This document shows positions 25,645 through 33,774 of a stretch of 64,000 nt of DNA, one piece after another. Positions within the stretch are counted from its first letter, which is position 1. Each line of letters starts with the position of its first letter. Source of the stretch: Cryobacterium suzukii (GTDB lineage Bacteria > Actinomycetota > Actinomycetes > Actinomycetales > Microbacteriaceae); NCBI RefSeq assembly GCF_004403185.1, contig NZ_SOHJ01000009.1, forward strand, positions 150,612 to 214,611, given 5' to 3'. The notes under the pieces are model-generated. The model was given only the letters and a program-made list of their open reading frames with translations, had not been told where the DNA came from and did no database searches. Made by a program: the position numbers and the translations under genes.

Positions 25645-26711
25645 ACCGCACCGACCCCCTCGTGCTCGGCATCGAGACCTCCTGCGACGAAACCGGCATC
25701 GGCATCGTGCGCGGAACCACTCTGCTGTCCAATACCATTGCGAGCTCGATGGACGAACACGCCCGCTACGGCGGCGTCGTACCGGAGATCGCGGCCCGCG
25801 CCCACCTCGATGAACTCGTGCCAGCCATCAACGCGGCCGTCGCCGAGGCCGGTATCCGCTTGGCCGACCTGGACGCCATCGCCGTCACGTGCGGGCCGGG
25901 ACTCTCCGGCGCTCTGATGGTCGGCGTCGGCGCCGCGAAGGCGCTCGCCGTTGCGCTCGACAAGCCCATCTACGCGGTCAACCACCTGGTCGGCCACGTT
26001 GGGGCCGACCTGCTGCGCAGCGACATCGACGCCAGCGACACCGAACCTCTGGAGTACCCGACGATCGCGCTGCTGGTCTCCGGCGGACATACCTCGCTGC
26101 TGCTGGTGCGCGACCTGGTCAGCGACGTCGAACTTCTCGGCGAGACCATCGATGATGCCGCTGGCGAGGCCTTCGACAAGGTGGCCAGGCTGCTGTCGCT
26201 GCCCTATCCAGGCGGACCGCAGATCGATCGGGTCGCCGCCGACGGCAACCCGAAGGCCATTCGCTTTCCGCGCGGGCTCAGCCAGCCCAAGGACATGGCC
26301 GCGCACCGCTACGATTTCTCTTTTTCGGGGCTGAAAACGTCGGTCGCCCGCTTCGTTGAACAGCGTCAGGATGCCGGCGAGCCGGTACCAACGGCTGACG
26401 TCGCGGCGAGTTTTCGCGAGGCAGTCGTCGATATTCTGCTCACCAAGGCTCTTGCGGCCTGCGCCGACTACGGCGTGCCTCGGCTGCTGCTCGGCGGCGG
26501 TGTCATCGCTAATCATCGGCTGCGTCACGTAGCCACCGAGAGAACGGATGCCGCCGGCATCGCCCTGCGTATCCCGCCCCTGTCTCTGTGCACCGACAAC
26601 GGCGCCATGATCGCCGCCCTGGGCGCGCAGCTCATCATGGCCGGGCACGAGCCTTCAACACTTGAATTTGGCGCCGATTCCACCCTGCCGGTCGACCAGA
26701 TTCAGGTATGA
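25641..26711 (+). CDS. tsaD: tRNA N6-adenosine threonylcarbamoyltransferase TsaD
   Basis: Catalytic subunit that transfers threonylcarbamoyl to A37. The 356 residues start [16 protein letters not shown], carry [16 protein letters not shown], the metal-binding [18 protein letters not shown], and [11 protein letters not shown] with a late CTDNGAMIA holding the third metal ligand. ATG 25641 overlaps the rimI stop. With tsaE and tsaB in the window, three of the four t6A genes are present; tsaC is not seen. Confidence 0.96.
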   Translation: MNRTDPLVLGIETSCDETGIGIVRGTTLLSNTIASSMDEHARYGGVVPEIAARAHLDELVPAINAAVAEAGIRLADLDAIAVTCGPGLSGALMVGVGAAKALAVALDKPIYAVNHLVGHVGADLLRSDIDASDTEPLEYPTIALLVSGGHTSLLLVRDLVSDVELLGETIDDAAGEAFDKVARLLSLPYPGGPQIDRVAADGNPKAIRFPRGLSQPKDMAAHRYDFSFSGLKTSVARFVEQRQDAGEPVPTADVAASFREAVVDILLTKALAACADYGVPRLLLGGGVIANHRLRHVATERTDAAGIALRIPPLSLCTDNGAMIAALGAQLIMAGHEPSTLEFGADSTLPVDQIQV

Positions 26712-26795
26712 CCCGCCCCGAAAGTCACCGACTTGCAGGCTCACGCGATATTCTGGCTCAGCGACCCCAAATTTCCCGCACAAAGGAGAACGCAG

Positions 26796-27323
26796 ATGTC
26801 TGATCCCACCCAGCCCCCCGCCAATCCGACGCGCAACGATCCGACCAGCAGCACGCCGGCCAGCAGCGACCCGACGAGCTCCAGGCCGACCGGTCCCAGC
26901 GCGCCCCCAGCCCACGAAGCTCCGGCCGCACCGTCCTACCCGGCCGCGCCAAGCTACCAGGCGCCGGGAGGCCCGGAAGCGCCGGCATACGGGCAGGCTC
27001 CGGTTTACGGTCAGCCGGCCGCGTATGGCCAGCCGCCGGCCTACGGCCAGAATCCGTACGGCCAGCAGAACCCGCAGGACAAATACAACGTACTGTCGAT
27101 CATTTCGCTCGTTACCTCGATCCTCCTCATCTCCGTTGTCGGTATCATCACCGGCCACATCGCTCTGAGCCAGATCAAGAAAACCGGCGAAAAGGGACAC
27201 GGGCTCGCTCTCTGGGGGACCATCCTCGGTTACGTTGGACTGGTCGGCGGCACCATTCTCGCTATAACCATGATCGCCTTGGTGATCGCCGCGGCCTCCA
27301 CGGGCGCGGGCTACTACCCATAG
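26796..27323 (+). CDS. DUF4190-type small membrane protein with Pro/Ala/Tyr-rich head
   Basis: The 175-residue protein starts at ATG 26796, behind AAGGAG. About 95 residues are low-complexity (P, A, S, T, and YGQP-type repeats such as APVYGQPAAYGQPPAYGQ). Two hydrophobic segments follow, joined by a short loop: ILLISVVGIITGHIALSQIK, then ALWGTILGYVGLVGGTILAI. This is the DUF4190 arrangement common in actinobacteria, of unknown function. The next gene encodes a protein of the same type. A longer frame from 26733 lacks a ribosome binding site. Confidence 0.75.
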   Translation: MSDPTQPPANPTRNDPTSSTPASSDPTSSRPTGPSAPPAHEAPAAPSYPAAPSYQAPGGPEAPAYGQAPVYGQPAAYGQPPAYGQNPYGQQNPQDKYNVLSIISLVTSILLISVVGIITGHIALSQIKKTGEKGHGLALWGTILGYVGLVGGTILAITMIALVIAAASTGAGYYP

Positions 27324-27426
27324 CGACGCCGCGCTGGCCCCGTCCGGGGCCGCCAGGCACGTTTCGACCGACTCCGGGTCGATCCCAACGAGCTGATCGC
27401 CTGCGATTCGCGGCCAGAGGACAGCC

Positions 27427-27828
27427 ATGACGATACCCCACCAGCACGATGACGTCTCGGCGCAGCTGGGCTACACGCGCGCTCCCGCGCCGCCTGGCAG
27501 CCAGCTCGACTGGGCGTCTACGGTTACCGCTCCGACCGAGTTCGTGCCGTACATCTACACCGCGGCGGAGGTGGAGCGCATCACCGGCCGCCGCCGGCTC
27601 TCGATCGCCGCGGTGAGTTGTGGCCTGGCCGGGCTCGGCCTGGGAGTGATTGGGGTGTTCGGTCTGCCCCTGGCGCTCATCGCCATCACCCTCGCGCTGA
27701 TCGCGCGCAACACCGAGAACCGGGCGCGCACTCTCTGGCTCAGTGGTCTCGTGAGCGGTCTCGTTGGGGTTCTACTCGCGGCCGGCTGGATCGTCTACAT
27801 CAGTCAGACCGTACTGCCCCTGCTTTAG
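27427..27828 (+). CDS. DUF4190-like small membrane protein
   Basis: A 133-residue protein with two hydrophobic segments (about 63-90 and 100-125: SCGLAGLGLGVIGVFGLPLA, then LSGLVSGLVGVLLAAGWIV) after a ~60-residue hydrophilic head. It resembles the preceding protein but lacks the YGQ repeats. ATG 27427 follows AGAGGA. Function unknown; the pair probably arose by duplication. It converges on the methyltransferase gene after 52 bases. Confidence 0.65.
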   Translation: MTIPHQHDDVSAQLGYTRAPAPPGSQLDWASTVTAPTEFVPYIYTAAEVERITGRRRLSIAAVSCGLAGLGLGVIGVFGLPLALIAITLALIARNTENRARTLWLSGLVSGLVGVLLAAGWIVYISQTVLPLL

Positions 27829-27880
27829 GGCGGCCGCGCACCGAACTTCGAAGCTTCGCCGGTGGCACGCAACTCGCCTG

Positions 27881-29086
27881 CTAGCGCACGCGCTCCACGA
27901 GCAGCGCAACGCGATGCCCGGCCGCCCGCGTCAGAATCAGGGTCGCAGACTCGGGTCCCTTGAGCTTGAGCCGAGTACGCAACGTCGCCGGATCCACGTC
28001 GACGCCGCGCTTTTTGATTTCGAGGGTGCCAATCCGTCGCTCGAGCAGCGCCAGCCGTAGCTTCTTCTCGTCGAAGGGCAGGGTCTCAAGCACCCGGAAT
28101 GCGCTCGCGAACGGTGTTGGAGTGAGCATGTCGTTGGTCAGGTAGGCGATGCCCTCGCTCAACATGTGAGCGTCCAGCGAGCGGGCCAGATCACCGATGA
28201 GCCGCGCTCGAATCACCGCGCCGTCGGGTTCATATACGTAATTTCCGAGGGTGCCCGCTTCAACGTCTGCACTGTCTTCGGGAGCCGTCAGTTCGTGCGT
28301 GCCGTCGGGAGTTAAGAGCAGTGCCGATCGACGGATGCCGGGGCGCGCGAGTGCGCCAAACCAGAGCCCCATCTCCACCAGCTGGCCATCCACCGACACC
28401 CATTGGGCCTCCGCGTCGACTGGAATCTGATCGCGGTCATGACCGGGCCCGAGCTTCATCCCGAGCGGCAAGCGGGTGGCCAGCAGGTATGCGAAGTCGA
28501 GTGAGGGGGAGTAGTCCTCGGAGCGGGTCAGCCGCGTCGTATTGCTGTGTCCGCTCGTGCGGCGCGCCGGGTCGAGCCAGACCGCGTCGAAACCGCCGAG
28601 GTCAAACGTCTCCGCGTCGGCCTGCAGGGCAGAGGCGTTGGGAAACGGTGCGAGGTTGAAGCTCGCGACGGTCGCCGTGACCTCATCGGCGTCGATGGCG
28701 ACGACCGGCAAGTCCAGGGCGGCGAGGGCCATGGCGTCGCCGCCGATGCCGCAGCCGAGGTCGGCGACCCGCGGTGGGTGACCGAGAGCTGTACCCAGCC
28801 CGGCGAACCGGCCGGCGTGCAGCGCGGCGACCCGCAATCGTGTCGCCTGTTCCAGGCCAGCCTCGGTGAACAGCATCCGCGCGGCAAATTCACCGAACTT
28901 GAGTGTGGCTTTCGCTCGCAGCCGGGACTGGCTAAGCACGGCCGACACGAGCCCGGCGGCGTGGCCCGCCTTGCGCAGATCGCTCACGAGCTTCAGCACA
29001 TCACCGCTGCCGTCGTAGGGCGGCAGGGAGTCCAGTAGTCGCAAACTCGCGGGGGAAAGCAGCTCGACGAGTTCGGTTCTATCCAT
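27881..29086 (-). CDS. Class I SAM-dependent methyltransferase with THUMP-like region
   Basis: A 401-residue protein. The SAM-binding motif I is [18 protein letters not shown], followed by VVAIDADEV (motif II) and [11 protein letters not shown] (motif IV-like Asp-Pro-Ala-Arg). The C-terminal 100 residues resemble the THUMP-like domain often annotated at the end of these actinobacterial enzymes, which suggests an RNA substrate, but none is established. ATG 29086 has TAGCGT 6 bases upstream. It is divergent from groES, and the first CIRCE element starts only 29 bases upstream of its start codon, so HrcA might affect it. Confidence 0.8.
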   Translation of the reverse strand: MDRTELVELLSPASLRLLDSLPPYDGSGDVLKLVSDLRKAGHAAGLVSAVLSQSRLRAKATLKFGEFAARMLFTEAGLEQATRLRVAALHAGRFAGLGTALGHPPRVADLGCGIGGDAMALAALDLPVVAIDADEVTATVASFNLAPFPNASALQADAETFDLGGFDAVWLDPARRTSGHSNTTRLTRSEDYSPSLDFAYLLATRLPLGMKLGPGHDRDQIPVDAEAQWVSVDGQLVEMGLWFGALARPGIRRSALLLTPDGTHELTAPEDSADVEAGTLGNYVYEPDGAVIRARLIGDLARSLDAHMLSEGIAYLTNDMLTPTPFASAFRVLETLPFDEKKLRLALLERRIGTLEIKKRGVDVDPATLRTRLKLKGPESATLILTRAAGHRVALLVERVR

Positions 29087-29092
29087 GCTGCA

Positions 29093-29098
29093 ACGCTA
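29093..29098 (-). promoter_or_regulatory. -10 box of the methyltransferase gene, probably leaderless
   Basis: On the minus strand TAGCGT ends 6 bases before ATG 29086. There is no Shine-Dalgarno sequence. Confidence 0.5.
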
Positions 29099-29114
29099 CC
29101 AAAATGACCCCCAT

Positions 29115-29141
29115 CTGGCACTCACGTTGCGTGAGTGCCAG
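29115..29141. promoter_or_regulatory. CIRCE element (HrcA operator) 1
   Basis: Arms CTGGCACTC and GAGTGCCAG are perfect inverted repeats separated by 9 bases, close to the CIRCE consensus TTAGCACTC-N9-GAGTGCTAA. It encloses the -35 of groES. Confidence 0.9.
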
Positions 29142-29155
29142 AAGCCCCCTAAACT
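29127..29155 (+). promoter_or_regulatory. groES: groES promoter
   Basis: -35 TTGCGT (29127-29132) lies in the spacer of CIRCE 1. A 17-base gap leads to -10 TAAACT (29150-29155). The inferred start, about 29162, falls within the second CIRCE, so HrcA would cover both the promoter and the start site. Confidence 0.65.
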
Positions 29156-29159
29156 TCAC

Positions 29160-29186
29160 TTGGCACTCTCGCTGTGAGTCTGCTAA
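29160..29186. promoter_or_regulatory. CIRCE-like element 2 (degenerate)
   Basis: Left arm TTGGCACTC, 9-base spacer and right arm GTCTGCTAA. The right arm differs from the consensus at two positions. It lies 26 bases before the groES start. Confidence 0.65.
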
Positions 29187-29211
29187 CCCAAATCTTAGAA
29201 AGAGGTCAACC

Positions 29212-29508
29212 GTGTCGGTCTCCATCAAGCCGCTCGAGGATCGCATCGTCATCAAGCAGGTCGATGCCGAGCAGACCACCGCATCAGGTCTGGTCATTCC
29301 TGACACCGCGAAGGAAAAGCCCCAGGAGGGCGAAGTTGTTGCAGTCGGCCCCGGCCGCATTGACGACAACGGCAACCGCGTCCCCCTCGACATCGCCGTC
29401 GGCGACAAGGTGATCTACTCCAAGTACGGCGGAACCGAGGTCAAGTTCGGTGGCGATGACCTTTTGGTTCTCTCCGCTCGCGACGTGCTCGCCGTCGTCG
29501 TACGCTAG
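29212..29508 (+). CDS. groES: Co-chaperonin GroES
   Basis: Heptameric lid of the GroEL chamber. The 98 residues begin at GTG 29212 ([16 protein letters not shown]), behind AGAAAGAGG, and contain the mobile loop [15 protein letters not shown] and [16 protein letters not shown] longer frame from 29104 is rejected because it would read through the CIRCE sites. groEL does not follow; rarD does, after a terminator. Heat-shock control by HrcA is evident from two CIRCE elements. Confidence 0.96.
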   Translation: MSVSIKPLEDRIVIKQVDAEQTTASGLVIPDTAKEKPQEGEVVAVGPGRIDDNGNRVPLDIAVGDKVIYSKYGGTEVKFGGDDLLVLSARDVLAVVVR

Positions 29509-29540
29509 GTAGTTCTCTTCGTTCCTAGTCTCTAGACTGA

Positions 29541-29575
29541 AACTCCCGAATGGCATAGCCGTTCGGGAGTTTTTG
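29541..29575 (+). terminator. Rho-independent terminator of groES
   Basis: AACTCCCGAATGGC pairs with GCCGTTCGGGAGTT over 14 positions (one wobble), ATA loop, then TTTTG. It makes groES monocistronic. Confidence 0.88.
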
Positions 29576-29607
29576 TTTGCGCACTTTCTGTTCCGCAGGA
29601 GAAGATC

Positions 29608-30552
29608 ATGACGGATGCTGCCGCATCGGCCCGCACGACGGCCCAGTCCACGCACCGTACCGGCCTCATCTTTGGCGGTCTCTCCTACGCTCTCTGGGGT
29701 GTGCTGCCGCTCTACTTTCTACTGCTCGCACCCTCCGGCGCGTTTGAAATCGTGGCCTGGCGGGTGCTGTTCTCGCTCGTCTTTTGCGTTCTGATCATCA
29801 CGGTCACCCGCACCTGGACGGTGCTCGGGCGAGCCCTGCGGCAGCGGCGCCTGGTTTGGACCATGGGCCTGGCCGGGGTTTTTATTTTCATCAACTGGCA
29901 GACCTACGTGATCGCCGCGACCACCGGACACGTTGTCGAAGCGGCCCTTGGCTACTTCATCAATCCGATCGTTACCGTGTTGCTCGGTGTTTTCGTGCTG
30001 CGGGAACACTTGCGTCGGCTGCAGTGGGTGGCCATTGTAATCAGCTTTGTCGCCGTCGTCGTTCTCGCCGTCGGATACGGATCACTGCCATGGATCTCGC
30101 TCATTCTCGCGTTTTCCTTCGGGCTGTACGGTCTGATCAAAAAGCGCGTCGGTCCGAGCGTGGATGCCGTCACCGGCCTCACCCTTGAAACCGCGTGGCT
30201 GGCCCCGGTCGCCATCGTGCAACTCGTTGTCGTCTCGGGACTCTCCGGGCTCACCTTCGGCACGGTGTCGCCCTGGCATACAGCAGGCCTGCTCGCGGCC
30301 GGCGTCATCACGGCGGTACCGCTGCTGTTGTTCGCCGCGGCCGCGCGGCGCCTGCCGCTGACCGTGCTCGGGCTCATTCAATTCGTGGCACCGGTGCTGC
30401 AGTTCCTCGTGGGTGTGTTCATTCTGGGCGAGACGATGCCGTTCGAACGCTGGGTCGGCTTCGGCCTGGTCTGGGTCGCCCTGATCATTTTGACGGTCGA
30501 CATGGTGGCGTCCGGCCGCACTCCCCGGCGCAGTTCCCTCGAACCGGCCTAG
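29608..30552 (+). CDS. rarD: RarD-type EamA family permease
   Basis: A 314-residue membrane protein with ten predicted helices in two EamA repeats. It starts after a hydrophilic stretch with GLIFGGLSYALWGVLPLYFL, as in RarD, and has the second-half signature FVAPVLQFLVGVFILGETMP. RarD-like drug/metabolite transporters have unproved substrates (chloramphenicol resistance is a historical link). A CAGGAG ribosome binding site precedes ATG 29608. A 19-bp tandem repeat overlaps its stop codon. Confidence 0.85.
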   Translation: MTDAAASARTTAQSTHRTGLIFGGLSYALWGVLPLYFLLLAPSGAFEIVAWRVLFSLVFCVLIITVTRTWTVLGRALRQRRLVWTMGLAGVFIFINWQTYVIAATTGHVVEAALGYFINPIVTVLLGVFVLREHLRRLQWVAIVISFVAVVVLAVGYGSLPWISLILAFSFGLYGLIKKRVGPSVDAVTGLTLETAWLAPVAIVQLVVVSGLSGLTFGTVSPWHTAGLLAAGVITAVPLLLFAAAARRLPLTVLGLIQFVAPVLQFLVGVFILGETMPFERWVGFGLVWVALIILTVDMVASGRTPRRSSLEPA

Positions 30553-30589
30553 CTCCCTCAAGCCGGCCAAGCTCCCTCGATCCGGCCCG
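30533..30589 (+). repeat. Three imperfect 19-bp tandem repeats over the rarD stop codon
   Basis: Units begin at 30533, 30552 and 30571 and follow G(T/C)TCCCTC(G/A)A(A/G/T)CCGGCC plus two bases. The TAG of rarD spans the first unit junction. This is probably a local slippage product. Confidence 0.7.
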
Positions 30590-30654
30590 CGCCGGCCAGC
30601 CGATACGCTGGACCAACAGCTTGCGCCACCCCCCGTCAGTACCAGAGGATCCAC

Positions 30655-31362
30655 ATGCCCCGTCGCCCCATGATCGCCGCCGTCTTGCTCCTTGCCCTGG
30701 CCCTGGCCGGCTGTGCCGCTGCGCCGGCGGCAAAGCAGAGCACGACCCCAACTCCAGTCGCTAGCACCAGCCCGATCGGCGACGGCACGCTGAGCATCGG
30801 CACGCTGTTTCCCATGACCGGTGCTAATGCCGCGAGCGGCGCGGCCCAGGTGGCCGGCACCGAAATCGCCGTGCGCGACATCCTCGCCGACCAGACCATT
30901 CCCACCCAACCCGTGCAGCTCATTCACCGCAACTCCGCCAGCGACCTCGCCGCCGCCTACGCCGACCTCGCGGCGCGCGGCGTAGACCTGGTGCTGTGGG
31001 ACGCAACGACAGCGTTGCCAGCGGATGCTGAAAGCGCCGTTGGCAACGCCGCCATCGTGGCCCTCATTGACTTTGCCAACGGGGGAACCCCGCTCGCCGC
31101 CGACGAGGAGTTCACTGCGCGGCTGAAGACCGCCGACCCGGCGCTTACCGCCACGGCTGGCGGTGCGGAAGCATACGACGGGGTAGTCACGGCAGCCTTG
31201 GCCGCCGTTATTAGCGGGGACGATGGTGGTGCCTCGCTCGAAGCGGGCTGGCCCCAGGTGGTTTCTGGATCCGCCGTGTGCGCATCTTGGGGAGAGTGTG
31301 TATTTGCCCTGACGGAGAAGCAGATCGTTGATTATCAAGGGATTACCGGCCGTCGTTCGTAA
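30655..31362 (+). CDS. Miniature branched-chain amino acid-type solute-binding lipoprotein
   Basis: The 235-residue product has a lipoprotein signal peptide (LLLALALAGC, with lipidated Cys at about 20). After it come about 100 residues like the start of a periplasmic binding protein type 1 fold (LSIGTLFPMTGANAASGAAQ, then AAYADLAARGVDLVLWDATT). It then jumps directly to the C-terminal part, FTARLKTADPALTATAGGAEAYDGVVTAA, matching FTERLLEVDPALTDYSYAAESYDAVML of the next gene, and ends CASWGECVFALTEKQIVDYQGITG. About 150-200 central residues of a normal binding protein are missing. Coding character is intact, so it may be functional in a reduced role or decaying. It is a paralogue of the adjacent gene. 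Confidence 0.75.
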   Translation: MPRRPMIAAVLLLALALAGCAAAPAAKQSTTPTPVASTSPIGDGTLSIGTLFPMTGANAASGAAQVAGTEIAVRDILADQTIPTQPVQLIHRNSASDLAAAYADLAARGVDLVLWDATTALPADAESAVGNAAIVALIDFANGGTPLAADEEFTARLKTADPALTATAGGAEAYDGVVTAALAAVISGDDGGASLEAGWPQVVSGSAVCASWGECVFALTEKQIVDYQGITGRRS

Positions 31363-31489
31363 CGATTTGGTCGCATTACAAAGTTCTCCCATCAGGGGGT
31401 ATGTTTCTGGGCCCTTGATTGCCTACTCTGACACCACGGCAGTCAACCGGCTGACCAGTCTTACCCCTCTTTATTAATCAAGGAGCAAC

Positions 31490-32794
31490 ATGAGCGTTTT
31501 CGCGAAGGCCTCGGCCTCCCGCTCCGTTCGTACCCTCGTTACCGGTGTCGCCCTCATCGGCGTGAGCGCCCTTTTGCTCACCGGCTGCAGCAATGGCGCT
31601 GCTACGGCGCCGGTAGAATCAGCAGCCCCCACTGCGGATGTTGCCGCAGACTTCAAGCCCGTCGAGGCTGGTGATCGTGATCTTTCCCTGAAGATCGGTA
31701 CCATCCTCCCGCAGAGTGGTGGACTGGCCTTCCTCGGCCCGCCCGAAGAAGCCGGCGTTCAGCTCGCTGTCAACGACATCAACGCGGCGGGGCTCGGCAT
31801 CACCGTGGAAGCAATCTTCCGCGACTCGGGCGATACCACGACCGACACCGCCACCGTCTCCGTGACCGACCTGCTGTCGCAGGACGTCACCGCGATTGTC
31901 GGTGCAGCCTCCTCGGGTGTGTCCAAGACCGTGATCGACCAGATCACCGGTGCCGGCGTCGTGCAGTTCTCCCCGGCCAACACGTCGCCGGACTTCACGT
32001 CCTACGCTGACAACGGCCTGTACTGGCGCACCGCGCCGTCTGACCTGCTTCAGGGCGAGGTGCTGGGCAACCAGATCGCCGACGACGGCAACGCCACCCT
32101 CGGACTCATCGTGCTCAACGATGCGTACGGAACCGGCTTGGCCAAGGCCACTCGCGCGTCGTTTGAAGCCGCCGGCGGAGAAATCGTCGCCGAGTCGCTC
32201 TTCAATGAGGGCGAGTCCAACTTCGCGTCACAGATCGCTGAGGTCACCGCTGAGGCGCCGGACGCCATCGCTCTGATCACCTTCGACCAGTCCAAGGTCA
32301 TCGTTCCTGACCTGGTCGCCGGTGGTTTCGCTGGTGACAAGCTGTACTTCGTCGACGGCAACCTGAAGGACTACAGTGCCGACTTCGCAGCCGACCTCAT
32401 CACCGGTTCCAAGGGCACCCTGCCCGGCCTTGACACTGCCACGCTCGGTGACTTCACCGAGCGCCTGCTCGAGGTCGATCCGGCGCTGACCGACTACAGC
32501 TACGCGGCGGAGTCGTACGATGCCGTGATGCTGATCGCCCTCGCCGCTTACGCGGGTAACGACGTCTCCGGTGAGTCGATTGCCAGCTACCTGCGTCAGG
32601 TCTCCGGCGGAACCGGAGACGGCACTACCGTCACCGACTTCGCCGCGGCGGCCGAAGCCTTGGCAGCGGGAGAGCAGGTCAACTTCGACGGCTTCTCCGG
32701 TCCCATCACGTTCGATGAAAACGGCGATCCGACCGAAGCGACCATCGGACTCTACGAGTACCAGGCCGACAACACGTACGTTCGCACCAACTAG
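31490..32794 (+). CDS. Branched-chain amino acid-type ABC transporter solute-binding lipoprotein
   Basis: A 434-residue lipoprotein (GVSALLLTGCSNG lipobox) with a full type I periplasmic binding protein fold: LKIGTILPQSGGLAFLGPPE, DLLSQDVTAIVGAASSGVSK, VVQFSPANTSPDFT, NDAYGTGLAKATRASFEAAGG and a C-terminal SGPITFDENGDPTEATI. It should deliver its ligand (amino acid, amide or urea-like) to the livHMGF transporter encoded convergently just downstream. ATG 31490 follows AAGGAGCAAC. A terminator comes 35 bases after its stop. Confidence 0.9.
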   Translation: MSVFAKASASRSVRTLVTGVALIGVSALLLTGCSNGAATAPVESAAPTADVAADFKPVEAGDRDLSLKIGTILPQSGGLAFLGPPEEAGVQLAVNDINAAGLGITVEAIFRDSGDTTTDTATVSVTDLLSQDVTAIVGAASSGVSKTVIDQITGAGVVQFSPANTSPDFTSYADNGLYWRTAPSDLLQGEVLGNQIADDGNATLGLIVLNDAYGTGLAKATRASFEAAGGEIVAESLFNEGESNFASQIAEVTAEAPDAIALITFDQSKVIVPDLVAGGFAGDKLYFVDGNLKDYSADFAADLITGSKGTLPGLDTATLGDFTERLLEVDPALTDYSYAAESYDAVMLIALAAYAGNDVSGESIASYLRQVSGGTGDGTTVTDFAAAAEALAAGEQVNFDGFSGPITFDENGDPTEATIGLYEYQADNTYVRTN

Positions 32795-32828
32795 CTCCAC
32801 CGCACGACCTGGTTCTATCGCGTGAAGG

Positions 32829-32860
32829 AAAGGGCCCCGGCTTTGGTCGGGGCCCTTTTG
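32829..32860 (+). terminator. Rho-independent terminator of the solute-binding protein gene
   Basis: AAAGGGCCCCG pairs with CGGGGCCCTTT over 11 bases, loop GCTTTGGT, ending in TTTT. Confidence 0.85.
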
Positions 32861-32947
32861 CATGCTCCTGAGGCCGGCTAAGGCCGGCCGAGCGGATGCA
32901 CCGGCTATGCCCCCGGCATCCGGCTCGCCAGAGCCTGGGAGAGCACA

Positions 32948-32986
32948 CAGAAGCGGCGCCCGAGAATATCTCGGACGCCGCTTCTG
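32948..32986. repeat. Long stem-loop between the binding-protein gene and livF
   Basis: 17-base arms, CAGAAGCGGCGCCCGAG and CTCGGACGCCGCTTCTG, with one mismatch and an AATAT loop. No T-run follows on either strand. It ends 20 bases from the livF stop, between convergent genes, and may be a U-tract-less terminator or 3' end stabiliser of the liv mRNA. Confidence 0.6.
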
Positions 32987-33006
32987 GTTGGTGCAGGGCT
33001 GGGGCG

Positions 33007-33774
33007 CTAATCCTGTCCGAGGGTGCCCAGATACAGGCCGATCACCTTGGGGTCGTTCAGCAGCTCGCGGCCGGTTCCGGTGTAGGCGTCGCGGCCCTGG
33101 TCGAGCACGTAGCCGCGGTCGCAGATTTGCAGGCAGCGACGCGCGTTCTGCTCGACCATGATCGTGGTAACACCGGCCTTGTTGATCTCCTTCACGCGCA
33201 GAAAGGCTTCGTCCTGGCGTACGGGGGAGAGGCCGGCGCTCGGCTCGTCGAGCAGCAGCACGTGCGGGCCCATCATGAGCGCGCGGCTCATCGCGACCAT
33301 CTGGCGTTCACCGCCGGAGAGCGATCCGGCGCGTTGCGACATGCGCTTGCCCAGCTCTGGAAAGATTTCGGTGACGAATGCAAGGCGTTCGACGAGCCCC
33401 TTGGGCTTGAGAAAGATGCCCATCTCGAGATTCTCGCGAATGGTCAGCGTGGGGAACACGTTGTTGTTCTGCGGGACGAAACCGACGCCCTGTGCGACGA
33501 GCTTGTTGGCTTTGAGATTGGTGATGTTCTTGCCGCGCAGCAGGATCTCACCGTCGCGCACCCTGACCTGGCCGAAGATCGACTTGAGCAACGTCGACTT
33601 GCCGGCACCGTTCGGGCCGATGATGCCGATCAGTTCACCGTCGTAGGCGGTGAGCGAGCAGGCGTTGAGGATGTTCACGCCGGTGACGTAGCCGGCGGTG
33701 ACATTGTTGACCTCGACTACTTTTTCCCGAGTCTCGGTCGGGGCCGGGGCGGCCAGCGGTTCAGCGTTCGTCAT
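33007..33774 (-). CDS. livF: ABC transporter ATP-binding protein LivF
   Basis: A 255-residue ATPase of the branched-chain amino acid uptake family. It has Walker A GPNGAGKSTLLKSI, the signature LSGGERQMVAMSRALM, Walker B VLLLDEPSAGLSP, the H-loop region TTIMVEQNARR and the short LivF-type C-terminus. ATG 33774 is preceded by AAGGAG and overlaps livG by 14 bases. It is the last gene of livH-livM-livG-livF. It works in the cytosol on the LivHM membrane pair. Confidence 0.93.
   Translation of the reverse strand: MTNAEPLAAPAPTETREKVVEVNNVTAGYVTGVNILNACSLTAYDGELIGIIGPNGAGKSTLLKSIFGQVRVRDGEILLRGKNITNLKANKLVAQGVGFVPQNNNVFPTLTIRENLEMGIFLKPKGLVERLAFVTEIFPELGKRMSQRAGSLSGGERQMVAMSRALMMGPHVLLLDEPSAGLSPVRQDEAFLRVKEINKAGVTTIMVEQNARRCLQICDRGYVLDQGRDAYTGTGRELLNDPKVIGLYLGTLGQD

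Noticed and set aside
32948..32986. Second intrinsic terminator for the binding-protein gene
   Set aside because: No T-run follows on either strand, and a good terminator already lies at 32829-32860; listed as a stem-loop only.
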